A DNA stretch of 64,000 nt from Archangium lipolyticum. Lineage in GTDB: Bacteria; Myxococcota; Myxococcia; Myxococcales; Myxococcaceae. Made by a program: the position numbers and the translations under genes. This document shows, in pieces, positions 34,936-44,349 of the stretch. Positions within the stretch are counted from its first letter, which is position 1. Each line of letters opens with the position of its first letter. A model generated the notes under the pieces. It had not been told where the DNA came from. It made no database searches and saw only the letters and a program-made list of their open reading frames with translations. The stretch covers positions 620,001 to 684,000 of the forward strand of contig NZ_JANKBZ010000001.1 in assembly GCF_024623785.1 (NCBI RefSeq), given 5' to 3'.

Positions 34936-34974
34936 CGCCGCACCCGACAGCGAGCCGGGCGGGCCCGAAAGGGC

Positions 34975-36300
34975 TCAGCCCCGGCTTCCCGCCGCGTTCT
35001 GCCGCTCGTCGAGCCCGCGCGCGAAGTTCCCGATGACCAGGCCGGGCCGGGCCGCCTTGAGCCGGCGCAGCAGCTCGCGGATGCCGACGGGCTCTCCACC
35101 CGCGCCCCGGTCTCGCGCCACCTCCAGGTACTGGATGGGATCGATGCACAGCGAGCGCGTCTGCACCTGGTCCACCTTGTACTTCTTCACCAGCCGCTCC
35201 AGCGCCTTCACCTCGCCCTCGCGATCCGTGACGCCCGGGAAGAGCAGCAGGTTGAGCGCGAGGTACGCGCCGCGCTCGCGCGCCAGGGCGATGGACGCCT
35301 CCACGTCCTCCCAGCCGTACTTCACCGGCTTGTAGTAGGCCTCGTAGAGCTCCTTCGTCGCCGAGTTGAGCGACACGCGGATGGCGTCCAGCCCCGCGTC
35401 GAAGAGCGCCTCGAGTCCCTTGGTGAGGCTCGCGTTGGTGTTGATGTTGATGGAGCCGCGCGAGGTGCGCTCGCGCATGTAGCGGATGGCCTCGGCGATG
35501 AACTTCCACCGGGTGAGCGGCTCGCCCTCGCAGCCCTGGCCGAAGCTGACCATGGTGCGCCCCGGAGCGTTCTCCAGGTGGTACAGGCCGATCTTCCCCA
35601 TCTCCTCGCCGGAGGGCCCGTCGTTCATGCGCTCGTGCGAGGCGGGAGGTCCGTCCGCCGGCTGATCCGAGATGCACCCCACGCAGCGCGCGTTGCACAT
35701 CACCGAGGCGGGGATGGCGCCCTCGTCGCGCACGTAGAAGATGTTCTGCGAGGTGAAGCACCGGTACAGCAGCGCGCATGTGGTGAGCTGCTTGAGGACG
35801 CGGTTGTCGGGGAAGCGCGCCAGGTGCGCGTCCACGATCTTCTTCAGCTCCGGGGTGGAGTAGTTCTCGGGGTCCCAGTGCGAGCGCTTGTCGGTGTGGA
35901 TGGCCCAGGCCACGGGACCGTCCTCGCCCCAGGCCGCGGCGGTATAGGCCCACTGGGGAAGCACCGGACCCTCCGCCTTCACCTCTCCAGGGAGGAAGGT
36001 GCGGGTGTAGCCCGGGGGTAGCAACGCGCCCACCGCGCTGGGCACGAAGGTCTTCCCGTTCATCTTCATCTCGCGCACCAGCTCCAGCTCACCCGTCTCG
36101 GGGTGGATGCCCACGGGCAGACGGCCCGGCAGGTGGACGAGCCGGCCAGCGGACGGCAAGGGGATGGGCTTGTCCTGCGGGGGAACGAGCTCTTCCCCAC
36201 TGCGTAGGGTAGCCAACAGATAGGGGTGCTCCATCACCCGCCCCTTGGGGTCCGCGAACAAGAGCTTCGGTGCCAAAGTCATGACCTCGTTAACTATCAC
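34975..36300 (-). CDS. Radical SAM protein
   Basis: A predicted 441-residue protein from GTG 36300, chosen because AAAGGA lies ten bases upstream; an ATG at 36282 is the alternative. The iron-sulphur motif is CNARCVGC (CX3CX2C), about residue 220. A following SFGQGCEGEPLTRWKFIAEA stretch and ININTNASL, DAIRVSLNSA fit the radical SAM barrel. It differs from the anaerobic ribonucleotide reductase activase type by having a ~200-residue N-terminal region of its own. The reaction is unknown. It lies between frzZ (convergent, 39 bases) and ald (divergent), at a place that in the M. xanthus frz region is, as I recall, also occupied by a radical SAM gene. Confidence 0.85.
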   Translation of the reverse strand: MIVNEVMTLAPKLLFADPKGRVMEHPYLLATLRSGEELVPPQDKPIPLPSAGRLVHLPGRLPVGIHPETGELELVREMKMNGKTFVPSAVGALLPPGYTRTFLPGEVKAEGPVLPQWAYTAAAWGEDGPVAWAIHTDKRSHWDPENYSTPELKKIVDAHLARFPDNRVLKQLTTCALLYRCFTSQNIFYVRDEGAIPASVMCNARCVGCISDQPADGPPASHERMNDGPSGEEMGKIGLYHLENAPGRTMVSFGQGCEGEPLTRWKFIAEAIRYMRERTSRGSININTNASLTKGLEALFDAGLDAIRVSLNSATKELYEAYYKPVKYGWEDVEASIALARERGAYLALNLLLFPGVTDREGEVKALERLVKKYKVDQVQTRSLCIDPIQYLEVARDRGAGGEPVGIRELLRRLKAARPGLVIGNFARGLDERQNAAGSRG

Positions 36301-36365
36301 TGGCGGGCGGTCCTTTCGACGCGGCGCGCATTCACGAGCCGTACGGCTCCTTGCCCGAGCGCGTC

Positions 36366-36395
36366 TTGACCTCACTCGAAGCCCCTGCCTAGGGT
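36366..36395 (+). promoter_or_regulatory. Candidate sigma-70 promoter for alanine dehydrogenase
   Basis: TTGACC (36366-36371), an 18-base spacer, and TAGGGT (36390-36395) keep the most conserved -35 and -10 positions. The predicted start is near 36402, giving a short leader before the GTG at 36444. By eye only. Confidence 0.45.
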
Positions 36396-36443
36396 CCGCC
36401 CGCTTTTGCGTCCCTTATTGCGGACATTTCGGAGGCATCTCAA

Positions 36444-37574
36444 GTGATCGTCGGAGTTCCCAAGGAGATCAAGACCCGCGAGTACCGTGTCGGCATGGTT
36501 CCGGCGGGCGTCCGTGCTCTCACCAGCGCGGGCCACACGGTTCTGGTCGAGACGAACGCCGGCGTCGGCTCCGGCATCCCCGACTCGGAATATCAGCGCG
36601 TCGGTGCGCAGATCGTCCAGACCGCGGACGAGGTGTGGAAGCGCGCGGAGATGATCGTCAAGGTGAAGGAGCCCATCGCGCCCGAGTACGAGCGCATCCA
36701 GGAAGGGCAGATCATCTATACGTACTTCCACCTGGCCGGCGTGGACCCCGAGCTCACGCGCACGCTGGTGAAGAAGAAGGCCGCGGCCGTGGCCTACGAG
36801 ACGATCCAGCTGGACGACGGCTCGCTGCCGCTGCTCAAGCCGATGTCCGAGGTGGCCGGCAAGATGGCCATCCAGGTCGGCGCCGCGTGCCTGGAGAAGG
36901 CGCACGGTGGCAAGGGCATCCTGCTGGGCGGCGTGCCCGGTGTGCGCCGCGGCCGCGTGGCCATCCTCGGCGGTGGCGTGGTCGGCACCTGCGCGGCGAA
37001 GGTCGCCGTGGGCATGGGCGCCGAGGTCACCCTGCTCGACATCAACCTCGAGCGCCTCACCTACCTGGATGACGTGTTCCTCGGCCGCGTGGCCACGCTG
37101 GCCTCCGACACCGAGAGCATCGCCAAGAGCGTGCGCGAGGCGGACCTCGTGGTCGGCGGCGTGCTCATCCCCGGTGGCAAGGCGCCCAAGCTCGTCTCCG
37201 AGGCCCTCATCGCCGAGATGAGCCCCGGCTCCGTGGTGGTGGACGTGGCGGTGGATCAGGGCGGCTGCATCGAGACGTGCGTGCCCACCACCCACGACAA
37301 CCCCACCTTCGTGAAGCACGGCGTGGTGCACTACTGCGTGGCCAACATGCCCGGCGCGGTGCCCCAGACGTCCACCTTCGCCCTCACCAACACCACCCGG
37401 CCCTACGCCCGGAAGATCGCCGACCTGGGCCTCGTCGAGGCCATCAAGTCCGACAAGGCGCTGGCCCGCGGCCTCAACACCTACAACGGCCACGTCACCT
37501 ACGAGGCCGTCGCCAAGGACCTCGGCTACAACTACGTGTCCATCACCGACGCCATCGGCGCCAAGGGCCGGTAG
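36444..37574 (+). CDS. ald: Alanine dehydrogenase
   Basis: A 376-residue enzyme that interconverts L-alanine and pyruvate with NAD and ammonia, in the cytosol. A GTG start is preceded by GGAGG at eight bases. The family opening [18 protein letters not shown], the substrate-binding Lys in KVKEP, the active-site His in YTYFHLAG, the NAD fold [16 protein letters not shown], and catalytic Asp in VAVDQGGC are all visible; length is normal. In M. xanthus an alanine dehydrogenase gene (aldA) lies near frz and affects development, as I recall, so the neighbourhood looks conserved. The gene is monocistronic, with its own promoter and terminator candidates. Confidence 0.97.
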   Translation: MIVGVPKEIKTREYRVGMVPAGVRALTSAGHTVLVETNAGVGSGIPDSEYQRVGAQIVQTADEVWKRAEMIVKVKEPIAPEYERIQEGQIIYTYFHLAGVDPELTRTLVKKKAAAVAYETIQLDDGSLPLLKPMSEVAGKMAIQVGAACLEKAHGGKGILLGGVPGVRRGRVAILGGGVVGTCAAKVAVGMGAEVTLLDINLERLTYLDDVFLGRVATLASDTESIAKSVREADLVVGGVLIPGGKAPKLVSEALIAEMSPGSVVVDVAVDQGGCIETCVPTTHDNPTFVKHGVVHYCVANMPGAVPQTSTFALTNTTRPYARKIADLGLVEAIKSDKALARGLNTYNGHVTYEAVAKDLGYNYVSITDAIGAKGR

Positions 37575-37646
37575 TCAACGCTGCGACACCCCCGGCGGAG
37601 GGGTTGCCCTTCAAAATCCAGGAATAATTCCCTCCGCCAGCTGTCT

Positions 37647-37697
37647 CCCACCCGCCGGGGCAGCCGTGCAAACGGCGCCGGTGGGCTTTGTGTTGTT
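37647..37697 (+). terminator. Terminator candidate after ald
   Basis: A two-part hairpin: outer CCCACC (37647-37652) with GGTGGG (37680-37685) and inner GCCGT/ACGGC (37663-37667 with 37672-37676) around a GCAA loop, followed by the T-rich ctttgtgttgtt. The outer and inner stems are separated by unpaired bases, so folding energy should be computed. Confidence 0.5.
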
Positions 37698-37779
37698 GCC
37701 CAGTCTGTTCCCGTGCATACATTGCCGGGTAGGTAACGACTCAATCGCCTGTAATTTCGGGCCTCTGGAAGGCGGGAGC

Positions 37780-38439
37780 ATGCTGGACTTCAGGCAGAAC
37801 AACCGGACGAAAGCGGAATTCGAGGAACTGGCGCTGGCCCACCTCGACCCCCTGTACTCCGCGGCCCTGAGGCTGACGAAGAACGAGCGGGACGCCGAGG
37901 ACCTGGTGCAGGACACCTGCATGAGGGCCTACCGCTTTTTCGACAAGTTCGAGCGCGGCACCAACATCAAGGCCTGGCTCTTCAAGATCCTCACCAACAC
38001 CTTCATCAACCGCTACCGGCGCAAGGTGAAGGAGCGCAGCGTGGTGGAGGGCGTGGAGCGCGAGGCGGTGCACGAGCGCTTCGTGAGCCGGGACGCGACG
38101 GACTTCGCGGCCAACCCCGAGCAGTATTTCTTCGATCGCCTCCTGTCGGATGACGTGCTGCGCGCCATCGACGCGCTGCCCATCGACTTCCGGCTGGTGG
38201 TCATCCTCGCGGACCTGCAGGAGTTCTCCTACAAGGAGATCGCCGAGATCCTCGAGTGCCCCGTGGGCACGGTGATGAGCCGGCTGTTCCGCGGACGCAA
38301 GCTGCTGCAGAAGACGCTGCGCGAGTACGCCGAGGGCAGTGGCGTGCTGCGTCAGGAAAGTGGCGAGGCCGAGGGCGTGGCCGCCAACGCAACGCCCACG
38401 AGCCTCGATGATTATCGTCGCAGGAAGAAGGTGGGGTAG
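37780..38439 (+). CDS. rpoE1: ECF-family RNA polymerase sigma factor (RpoE1-like)
   Basis: A 219-residue sigma factor; the ATG at 37780 is preceded by GGAAGGCGGGAG. A longer GTG frame from 37666 reads as leader. Region 2 (residues ~20-85) has [20 protein letters not shown] and [17 protein letters not shown]; region 4 (~150-200) has [19 protein letters not shown] followed by [10 protein letters not shown]. The C-terminal tail is short and polar. It binds core polymerase and recognises a specific promoter set. It lies 66 bases ahead of a zinc-finger anti-sigma gene. The position between ald and frzS matches what I recall for rpoE1 of M. xanthus, a sigma factor connected to motility behaviour; the symbol rests on that synteny, not on a search. 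Confidence 0.9.
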   Translation: MLDFRQNNRTKAEFEELALAHLDPLYSAALRLTKNERDAEDLVQDTCMRAYRFFDKFERGTNIKAWLFKILTNTFINRYRRKVKERSVVEGVEREAVHERFVSRDATDFAANPEQYFFDRLLSDDVLRAIDALPIDFRLVVILADLQEFSYKEIAEILECPVGTVMSRLFRGRKLLQKTLREYAEGSGVLRQESGEAEGVAANATPTSLDDYRRRKKVG

Positions 38440-38505
38440 GTCGAGGTTGTTGGGCCCGGTAATATTTCTTCACGGGTCCACGACCCCCGCCCACCCTGAG
38501 CGCTC

Positions 38506-39333
38506 ATGACCTGCCAGGAACTCGATTCAATCCTCTACCCGTACCTCGACGGTGAGTTTCAAGCCGAAGAGCGGCTGGAAGTGGAAGCGCACCTCACCGG
38601 ATGTGCCGAGTGCGCGCGGCGAGTGCACGAAGAGGCGCGGACGCTGCAGTCGCTGCGCCGGGCCGCGCGGCAGGCCATGGAGAAGCCCCGGGCCCCCGAC
38701 GCCCTGCGCGCCCGCATCCACGGCGGCATCCGCCAGCAGCAGCGTCAGGTGCAGCAGGCCCGGTGGCTGCGCATGAGCGCCGCGGCCCTGGTGCTGCTGA
38801 CGGCTGGCGGTACGTGGATGACCCTGCGGCCCGAGCGGGATGTGCGCTTCATGGAGGACGCCGCGCGGCGGCACGCCAAGAAGCTGCCGGCGGAGATCTC
38901 CGGTGACTCGCACGAGCACGTGGAGGCGTGGTTCGACGGGAAGCTGGATCACCGTGTCTCGGTGCCGCGGCTGCCCAACGCGAAGCTGGCGGGCGCGCGC
39001 ATCTCCAACGTGACGGATCGCCCCGCCGCCTATATCAGCTACGAGCGCAACACGGAGAAGGAGGGCTCTCCGGCCAGGCGCATCGGCCTGTTCGTCTTCG
39101 ACGACACGCACCGCGAGGTGCAGGCCCCTCCCCTGCCCTCCGTGCAGGTGGGCTCGAGCCTTGGCTACAACGTGGCCGTGTGGCGCGAGGGCGAGGTCGT
39201 CTACGAGCTGGTGACGGACCTCGACGAGACGGACATCCGCCGCATGCTCGCCGAGCAGGGTGCTACAGGTGGCAAGCCCTCGCGCCCGGTGTCGCCGGAC
39301 GTGGCCGCCATGCCCGTGTCGCTGCAGCCCTGA
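38506..39333 (+). CDS. Membrane-anchored zinc-finger anti-sigma factor
   Basis: A 275-residue protein. The N-terminus is a zinc-binding anti-sigma domain (ZAS type), with Cys3 and the H-x3-C-x2-C motif at His29, Cys33 and Cys36 (AHLTGCAEC). One transmembrane helix follows at about 88-107 (LRMSAAALVLLTAGGTWMTL). The ~165-residue C-terminal part would lie in the periplasm and is a mixed alpha-beta domain (for example HVEAWFDGKLDHRVSVPRLP). It should hold the sigma factor encoded 66 bases upstream inactive until a periplasmic signal releases it. The inducing signal is unknown. Confidence 0.88.
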   Translation: MTCQELDSILYPYLDGEFQAEERLEVEAHLTGCAECARRVHEEARTLQSLRRAARQAMEKPRAPDALRARIHGGIRQQQRQVQQARWLRMSAAALVLLTAGGTWMTLRPERDVRFMEDAARRHAKKLPAEISGDSHEHVEAWFDGKLDHRVSVPRLPNAKLAGARISNVTDRPAAYISYERNTEKEGSPARRIGLFVFDDTHREVQAPPLPSVQVGSSLGYNVAVWREGEVVYELVTDLDETDIRRMLAEQGATGGKPSRPVSPDVAAMPVSLQP

Positions 39334-39403
39334 GCGCTCGCGCGCGAGGGCTGCCTGCCCGCTCAGCAGACTGGACTGCCTGGAAATCCGACTGGACCGA
39401 AGA

Positions 39404-39432
39404 TTGACGGTCCCGGTAGGCACCGATAGCCT
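39404..39432 (+). promoter_or_regulatory. Candidate sigma-70 promoter for frzS
   Basis: TTGACG (39404-39409), 17 bases, and TAGCCT (39427-39432). Five of six -35 bases and the three most conserved -10 bases fit. It would start transcription near 39439, leaving a leader of about 74 bases before frzS. An inverted repeat CTGAGCG/CGCTCAG (39330-39336 with 39360-39366) lies just upstream, at the end of the anti-sigma gene. Confidence 0.4.
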
Positions 39433-39512
39433 CCCCGAGCGACTTTTCCAGAGCCGCCGTCCCACGCAGCGACGCGGGGCGCGCACGCCCTCTCCGGTCT
39501 GGCAGCCCTTAC

Positions 39513-41228
39513 ATGTCCAAGAACATCCTCATCGTCGAAAGTGACACCGCCCTCTCCGCGAACCTGCGTCAGGCCCTGGAGGCCCGCGGCTTCGCGGTGC
39601 AGGAGACCACCGACGGCAAGGGCAGCGTGGAGCAGATCCGCCGCGACCGGCCGGAGCTGGTGGTGCTCGCGGTGGATCTGTCGGCGGGCCAGAATGGCTA
39701 CCTCATCTGCGGCAAGCTGAAGAAGGACGACGATCTCAAGACGATCCCCATCGTCATCATCGGCAACCCGGACGGTTTCGCGCAGCACCGCAAGCTCAAG
39801 GCGCACGCGGACGACTACGTCGCCAAGCCGGTCAACCCCGACGAGCTGGTGGAGCGCGTGGGCACGCTGATCGGCTTCCCCGAGCTGCCCGCGGGTGAGG
39901 TCGTCGATGACGGTCTCGCCTTCGGCGGCCTGGACGGGCTGGGCGAGGAGCCGGTGCAGGGCGAGGAGCTCGCCATCGAGGGTGAGCCGCTGGAGAGCCA
40001 CGGCGACGAGCTGGCGCTGCTCGACAACGACAACCCCTTCGGGGATCCGCCCGTGACGGGCAGCCTCGAGGAGCCGGTGGAGGCTCCGCCGGAGCTGGGC
40101 TCGCCCGAGGACGACTTCTCCGGTCTGGACAGCCTGGACGGTGATTCCGACAACGCCCTGGATGATCTCAGCGCGGACAATGATCGGACGGTGGTGGGCT
40201 ACATGCCCCCGGCGCCCACTCCGGCTCCGACGCCCGCCCCGGCACCGGTGGCGCGCCCCTCCCTGACGACTCCGGCCGTGACGCGGCCGGCGGCGACTCC
40301 GGCACCTGCTCCGGCTCCGGTGGTGGCTCCCACGCCGGTCCGTCCCGCGATCGCCGTTCCCGCCACGCCCCGGGTCACGAGCACGCCAGCGGCCCCGGCC
40401 ATGTCCGCGGCGGACGCGGCCGAGCTGCGCAACCTGCGTGCCCGCGTGGTCGAGCTGGAGAGCGCCCTGGAGGACTCGCGCCACCAGGCCAGCACCGCGG
40501 AGTCCCGGGTGCAGGAGCTCGAGTCCGAGCTGGAGACCAAGATCACCGAGCTGGAGACGGCGAAGGCGTCCGTCGGCAAGAACGACTCCGCCACCCTGGC
40601 GCTGCGTGAGGCCTCCAACCGGAAGGATCGGGAGATCCTCCGGCTGAAGTCGGAGCTGAACCAGAAGGAGCAGGAGATCGTCGAGCAGCAGGATCGGCTG
40701 CTGGCGCTGGAGCAGCAGGCCAACGGGGCCTCGGACGAGATCGCCCGCCGGGACGCGGAGCTGAAGACGCTGAAGACGAAGGCGGATCAGCTGATGGCGG
40801 AGAGGCGCCGGGTGGAGCAGCAGCTGACGGCGGCCAAGGAGGAGGCGCGAGGCGCCACGGCCCGGGCGACGGCGATGCAGGCGGAGGTGGAGCAGTACCA
40901 GGCGCAGGCGGGCGAGGTGGAGGAGCTGAGGGCACGCGCGGATCAGCTGGACGCGGAGCTGGCGGCGGCGCGGAGCGAGGCGGACAGCCTGAGAGCGGAG
41001 CTGGACGCGGTGAAGGAGCAGTCGGGCCAGGAGGCGGACGAGCTGCGCAAGCGCATCGCGGAGATGGAGGAGTCGGTGGCGCGCAACGAGGATCGGGTGG
41101 CGCGGCTCTACGCGCGCATCAAGTCCGACGAGAAACTGCGCGAGAAGACGAAGAAGGCGTTGGCGATCGCCACGCAGCTCCTGGAGGAGCAGCCGGCGCT
41201 CGAGGACGACGAAGAAGCAGTGGCCTGA
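39513..41228 (+). CDS. frzS: FrzS: social-motility protein with pseudo-receiver and long coiled coil
   Basis: A 571-residue protein. Residues 1-~125 are a receiver-like domain, with Asp55 in VVLAVDLSAGQNGYLI but otherwise the atypical sequence of M. xanthus FrzS, where the domain acts without classical phosphorylation. An acidic stretch (~130-225) and a Pro/Ala-rich linker (~230-300) follow. The remaining ~260 residues are a strongly heptad-repeating coiled coil rich in Glu, Ala, Arg and Leu (for example ELESALEDSRHQASTAESRV). The C-terminal end is acidic. FrzS moves between poles and is needed for type IV pilus-based motility. It closes the frz island and ends shortly before a hairpin repeat element at 41257. 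Confidence 0.95.
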   Translation: MSKNILIVESDTALSANLRQALEARGFAVQETTDGKGSVEQIRRDRPELVVLAVDLSAGQNGYLICGKLKKDDDLKTIPIVIIGNPDGFAQHRKLKAHADDYVAKPVNPDELVERVGTLIGFPELPAGEVVDDGLAFGGLDGLGEEPVQGEELAIEGEPLESHGDELALLDNDNPFGDPPVTGSLEEPVEAPPELGSPEDDFSGLDSLDGDSDNALDDLSADNDRTVVGYMPPAPTPAPTPAPAPVARPSLTTPAVTRPAATPAPAPAPVVAPTPVRPAIAVPATPRVTSTPAAPAMSAADAAELRNLRARVVELESALEDSRHQASTAESRVQELESELETKITELETAKASVGKNDSATLALREASNRKDREILRLKSELNQKEQEIVEQQDRLLALEQQANGASDEIARRDAELKTLKTKADQLMAERRRVEQQLTAAKEEARGATARATAMQAEVEQYQAQAGEVEELRARADQLDAELAAARSEADSLRAELDAVKEQSGQEADELRKRIAEMEESVARNEDRVARLYARIKSDEKLREKTKKALAIATQLLEEQPALEDDEEAVA

Positions 41229-41256
41229 AAGGCCCCGCGAGTCGAACCCGCGTCAA

Positions 41257-41292
41257 GCCCCCTCTCCCTCTGGGAGAGGGCTGGGGTGAGGG
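41257..41292. repeat. CCCTCTCCC-GGGAGAGGG-type hairpin element, convergent terminator
   Basis: A perfect nine-base stem, CCCTCTCCC (41260-41268) with GGGAGAGGG (41272-41280), a three-base loop, and then ctggggtgaggg. This hairpin plus GGGGTGAGGG form is a repetitive intergenic element I recognise from many GC-rich proteobacterial genomes. Here it fills the 73-base gap between convergent frzS and the 41302 gene, and is likely a two-way terminator. Confidence 0.7.
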
Positions 41293-41301
41293 TCTACCGC
41301 C

Positions 41302-42443
41302 CTACTTGTCGTCGGACTTCTTGGGCTCTTCCTTCTTGGCCAGCATCTTCTTGGCCATGCCCTGGAGGCCCGAGGGGACGTTCTTGTCCCGGCTGAGCTC
41401 CTTGAGGTCGTTGTCACGCAGGGTGTTGAGGAACTTCATGCCCACGGAGAGCGGCAGCCGGGGGTTCTTCAGCAGCGTGATCTTGATCTTGTAGTTCTTC
41501 GTCCACTCGCGGTGGTTGTAGATGATGCGCAGCACTTCCTCGTTGATGGCCTTGTTGCCGGCGCAGCTGAGGACCTCGCCGTCGGTGATGCGGGGGCTGC
41601 GGATGACGGCGGTGCAGACGAGCTTGTTGCTGTCGCGGATGAGCAGGCCGCGAGCTTCCTTGTTGCCCAGGGTCGCGAGCTTGATCTTCTGGGCGATGCT
41701 CATCTTCATGATGCGCTGGGTGAGGCTGAGCTTCTTGGCCTCGGGCATGGGAGCGGCGGCCTCGTCCTTCTCCTGGGCCACGTCCTCCTGGAACTCCTTG
41801 AGGATCTCCTCGGCGGTGGGGCCGGGATCCGGGGGAGCGGCGACGGCCTGGGGCCCGAGGATGCGGACGCGGGCGGCCTGCATCTGAGGCACGTCGGTGA
41901 TCGTCATGCCGCTGCGCACGGCGAAGTCGCAGACGTTGTCGATGAGCGCGGGGCTGGCGTTGGGGTTGGTGCAGAGGTTGCGGATGATGTTCTCGTGGCG
42001 CAGGACGCGCAGCTGGTTCTGCCCGATGAGCTCGGCGAGCTTCGGGCCGCAGTCACGAGACACCTCGGCCACGGCCTCGTCGGGCGTGGCGGAGTTGAGG
42101 ACGAGCATCTCCGCGAGGGCGTCCCGGGAGCGCAGCAGCGTGAGGAACCAGCCCAGCACGGGGGCGGGGACGTTCTCGTCGCGCAGACCGGCGGAGAAGC
42201 GATCCGGGAGGGCGGCGGCCGTCTTGGCGGCGGTCTCGCGAACGCCGGCGTCCGGGTCGAACGTGAGCATGAAGAGGGCGCCGAGCATGTCCGCGGGCGC
42301 CAGCGGCACCATGGCCTTGGCGGCCATCATCCGCAGGGGCGGAGGCGCGGCCGGGTCCACATGCTTGCGCATGTTGGGCGGGAGGAAGTCGGCGGTGAGG
42401 GGACAGCCGCCAGCGGCCGTGGGAGAGGTCTGGGGTGCGGTGC

Positions 42444-42447
<4 letters not shown>
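41302..42447 (-). CDS. Helical repeat (HEAT-like) cytoplasmic protein, hypothetical
   Basis: A 381-residue protein. Residues ~30-210 are short paired helices resembling a solenoid (for example [20 protein letters not shown], then [16 protein letters not shown], then [20 protein letters not shown]). A Pro/Glu-rich acidic linker lies at ~205-245, and a second helical part at ~250-365 ([20 protein letters not shown] and then [20 protein letters not shown]). The end is Lys/Glu-rich. The early [18 protein letters not shown] segment is characteristic but not assigned to a known family by me. The start overlaps the coaX stop by four bases, so it is the end of the hom/birA/coaX-side leftward block. 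Function unknown. Confidence 0.8.
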
Positions 42448-43214
<767 letters not shown>

Positions 43215-43229
43215 GGCTCGCCACTCAGT

Positions 43230-44234
43230 CTAGCGGGGCCGAAGCTGCTCCACATCCCCGGCGAGTACACGCTCCAGCGAGCCCTCCGCCGTCCGCACCA
43301 GGAGTGCACCCGAGGCGTCGATGTCTTCAGCCACACCGCGCAATTCCGACCGGTCGGTACGCACCAGCACCTCCTGACGCAGCGTGGAGGACAGCTCCTT
43401 CCAGCGCTGGCGCACCGGGTCGAAACCCACCTCGTGGTGCAGATCCAACCACTCCTCCAGGCGGCCCCAGAGGGAGGCGGTGAAGAGGGCGCGGTTGACA
43501 CGCCGGCCCAGTGCCTGGGAGAGCGAGGTGGCGGTGGTGGCCACCTCGGGCGGGAAGTCCTCGGCGCCCGCGTTGAGGTTCACCCCGATGCCGAGCACCA
43601 CGAAGTGCACCCGCTCGGGCTCCGCGGACAGCTCGGTGAGGATGCCCGCCACCTTGCGGCCGCCAATCTGCACATCGTTGGGCCACTTGATGAGGGCCTC
43701 GGCGTCCGTCTCGCGCAGCGCCTCGGCCAGGGCCACGGCGGCCACCAGGGTGAGCTCGGGGGCCCGCTGGGGTGGCAGCTCCGGCCGGAGGATGGCGGAG
43801 AAGTACAGGTTCAGTCCCTTGGGCGACACCCAGACGCGGCCCCGGCGGCCCCTGCCGGCCGTCTGCTGCTCGGTGATGACCACCTCGCCATGCTCCGCCC
43901 CGTCCGCGGCCAGCCGGAAGGCGGCCTCGTTGGTGGAGGGCAGCGACTCGTGGAAGTGGATGCTCTGCCCGAGGTGGTGCGTGGACAACAGCGGCGACAG
44001 CTCCAGCGGCGTGAGCCGATCCGGCACGTCCACCAGCCGGTAGCCCCGCGCGGGCACGGCGTCGATGCGGTAGCCCTTGCCGCGCAGCGCCTGCACGTGC
44101 TTCCACACGGCGGTGCGCGACAGCCCCAGCTTGGAGGAGAGCGCCTCCCCCGAGGTGTACTCGTCACGCCCGTCCGCGAGGAAGCCGAGGATGAGCTCCT
44201 CCTGCGTCTGCTCGGCGTTCTCGGCGACTCCCAT
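43230..44234 (-). CDS. birA: Bifunctional biotin-protein ligase / biotin repressor
   Basis: A 334-residue protein. An N-terminal winged-helix domain (residues ~10-70; GEALSSKLGLSRTAVWKHVQ) suggests DNA binding in addition to catalysis. The ligase domain has the biotinyl-AMP loop GRGRRGRVW, KWPNDVQIGGRKVAGIL and GIGVNLN. It attaches biotin to the carboxylase carrier protein and, when biotin is plentiful, may repress biotin genes. The C-terminal domain (~285-334) is present. It is followed at 15 bases by coaX, and preceded by a hairpin separating it from hom. Confidence 0.95.
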   Translation of the reverse strand: MGVAENAEQTQEELILGFLADGRDEYTSGEALSSKLGLSRTAVWKHVQALRGKGYRIDAVPARGYRLVDVPDRLTPLELSPLLSTHHLGQSIHFHESLPSTNEAAFRLAADGAEHGEVVITEQQTAGRGRRGRVWVSPKGLNLYFSAILRPELPPQRAPELTLVAAVALAEALRETDAEALIKWPNDVQIGGRKVAGILTELSAEPERVHFVVLGIGVNLNAGAEDFPPEVATTATSLSQALGRRVNRALFTASLWGRLEEWLDLHHEVGFDPVRQRWKELSSTLRQEVLVRTDRSELRGVAEDIDASGALLVRTAEGSLERVLAGDVEQLRPR

Positions 44235-44294
44235 TCGAAGGCCCTCCCGGAAAAAGGGCCATCAGGGTAGGGACAGGCGGCCCGGCTTTCAACA

Positions 44295-44316
44295 GGCCCT
44301 CCGGTCGGAGAGGGCC
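44295..44316 (-). terminator. Hairpin between hom and birA
   Basis: GGCCCTC (44295-44301) with GAGGGCC (44310-44316), an eight-base loop, and only a weak T-containing tail (TGTTGAAAG on the minus strand). It lies in the 115-base gap after hom on the same strand as birA. It may be a weak terminator for hom. Confidence 0.35.
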
Positions 44317-44349
44317 CTCGCCTGGACGCCCGCCCGGTCTCCTATCGGC

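Noticed and set aside
37666-37779. An extended GTG start 38 codons upstream for the ECF sigma factor
   Set aside because: The added residues are unlike sigma region 1 or 2, and the ATG at 37780 has the better ribosome site.
41230-41256. Segment gagtcgaacccgcgtc before the hairpin, resembling a tRNA T-arm
   Set aside because: No acceptor stem, anticodon arm or CCA can be built around it.
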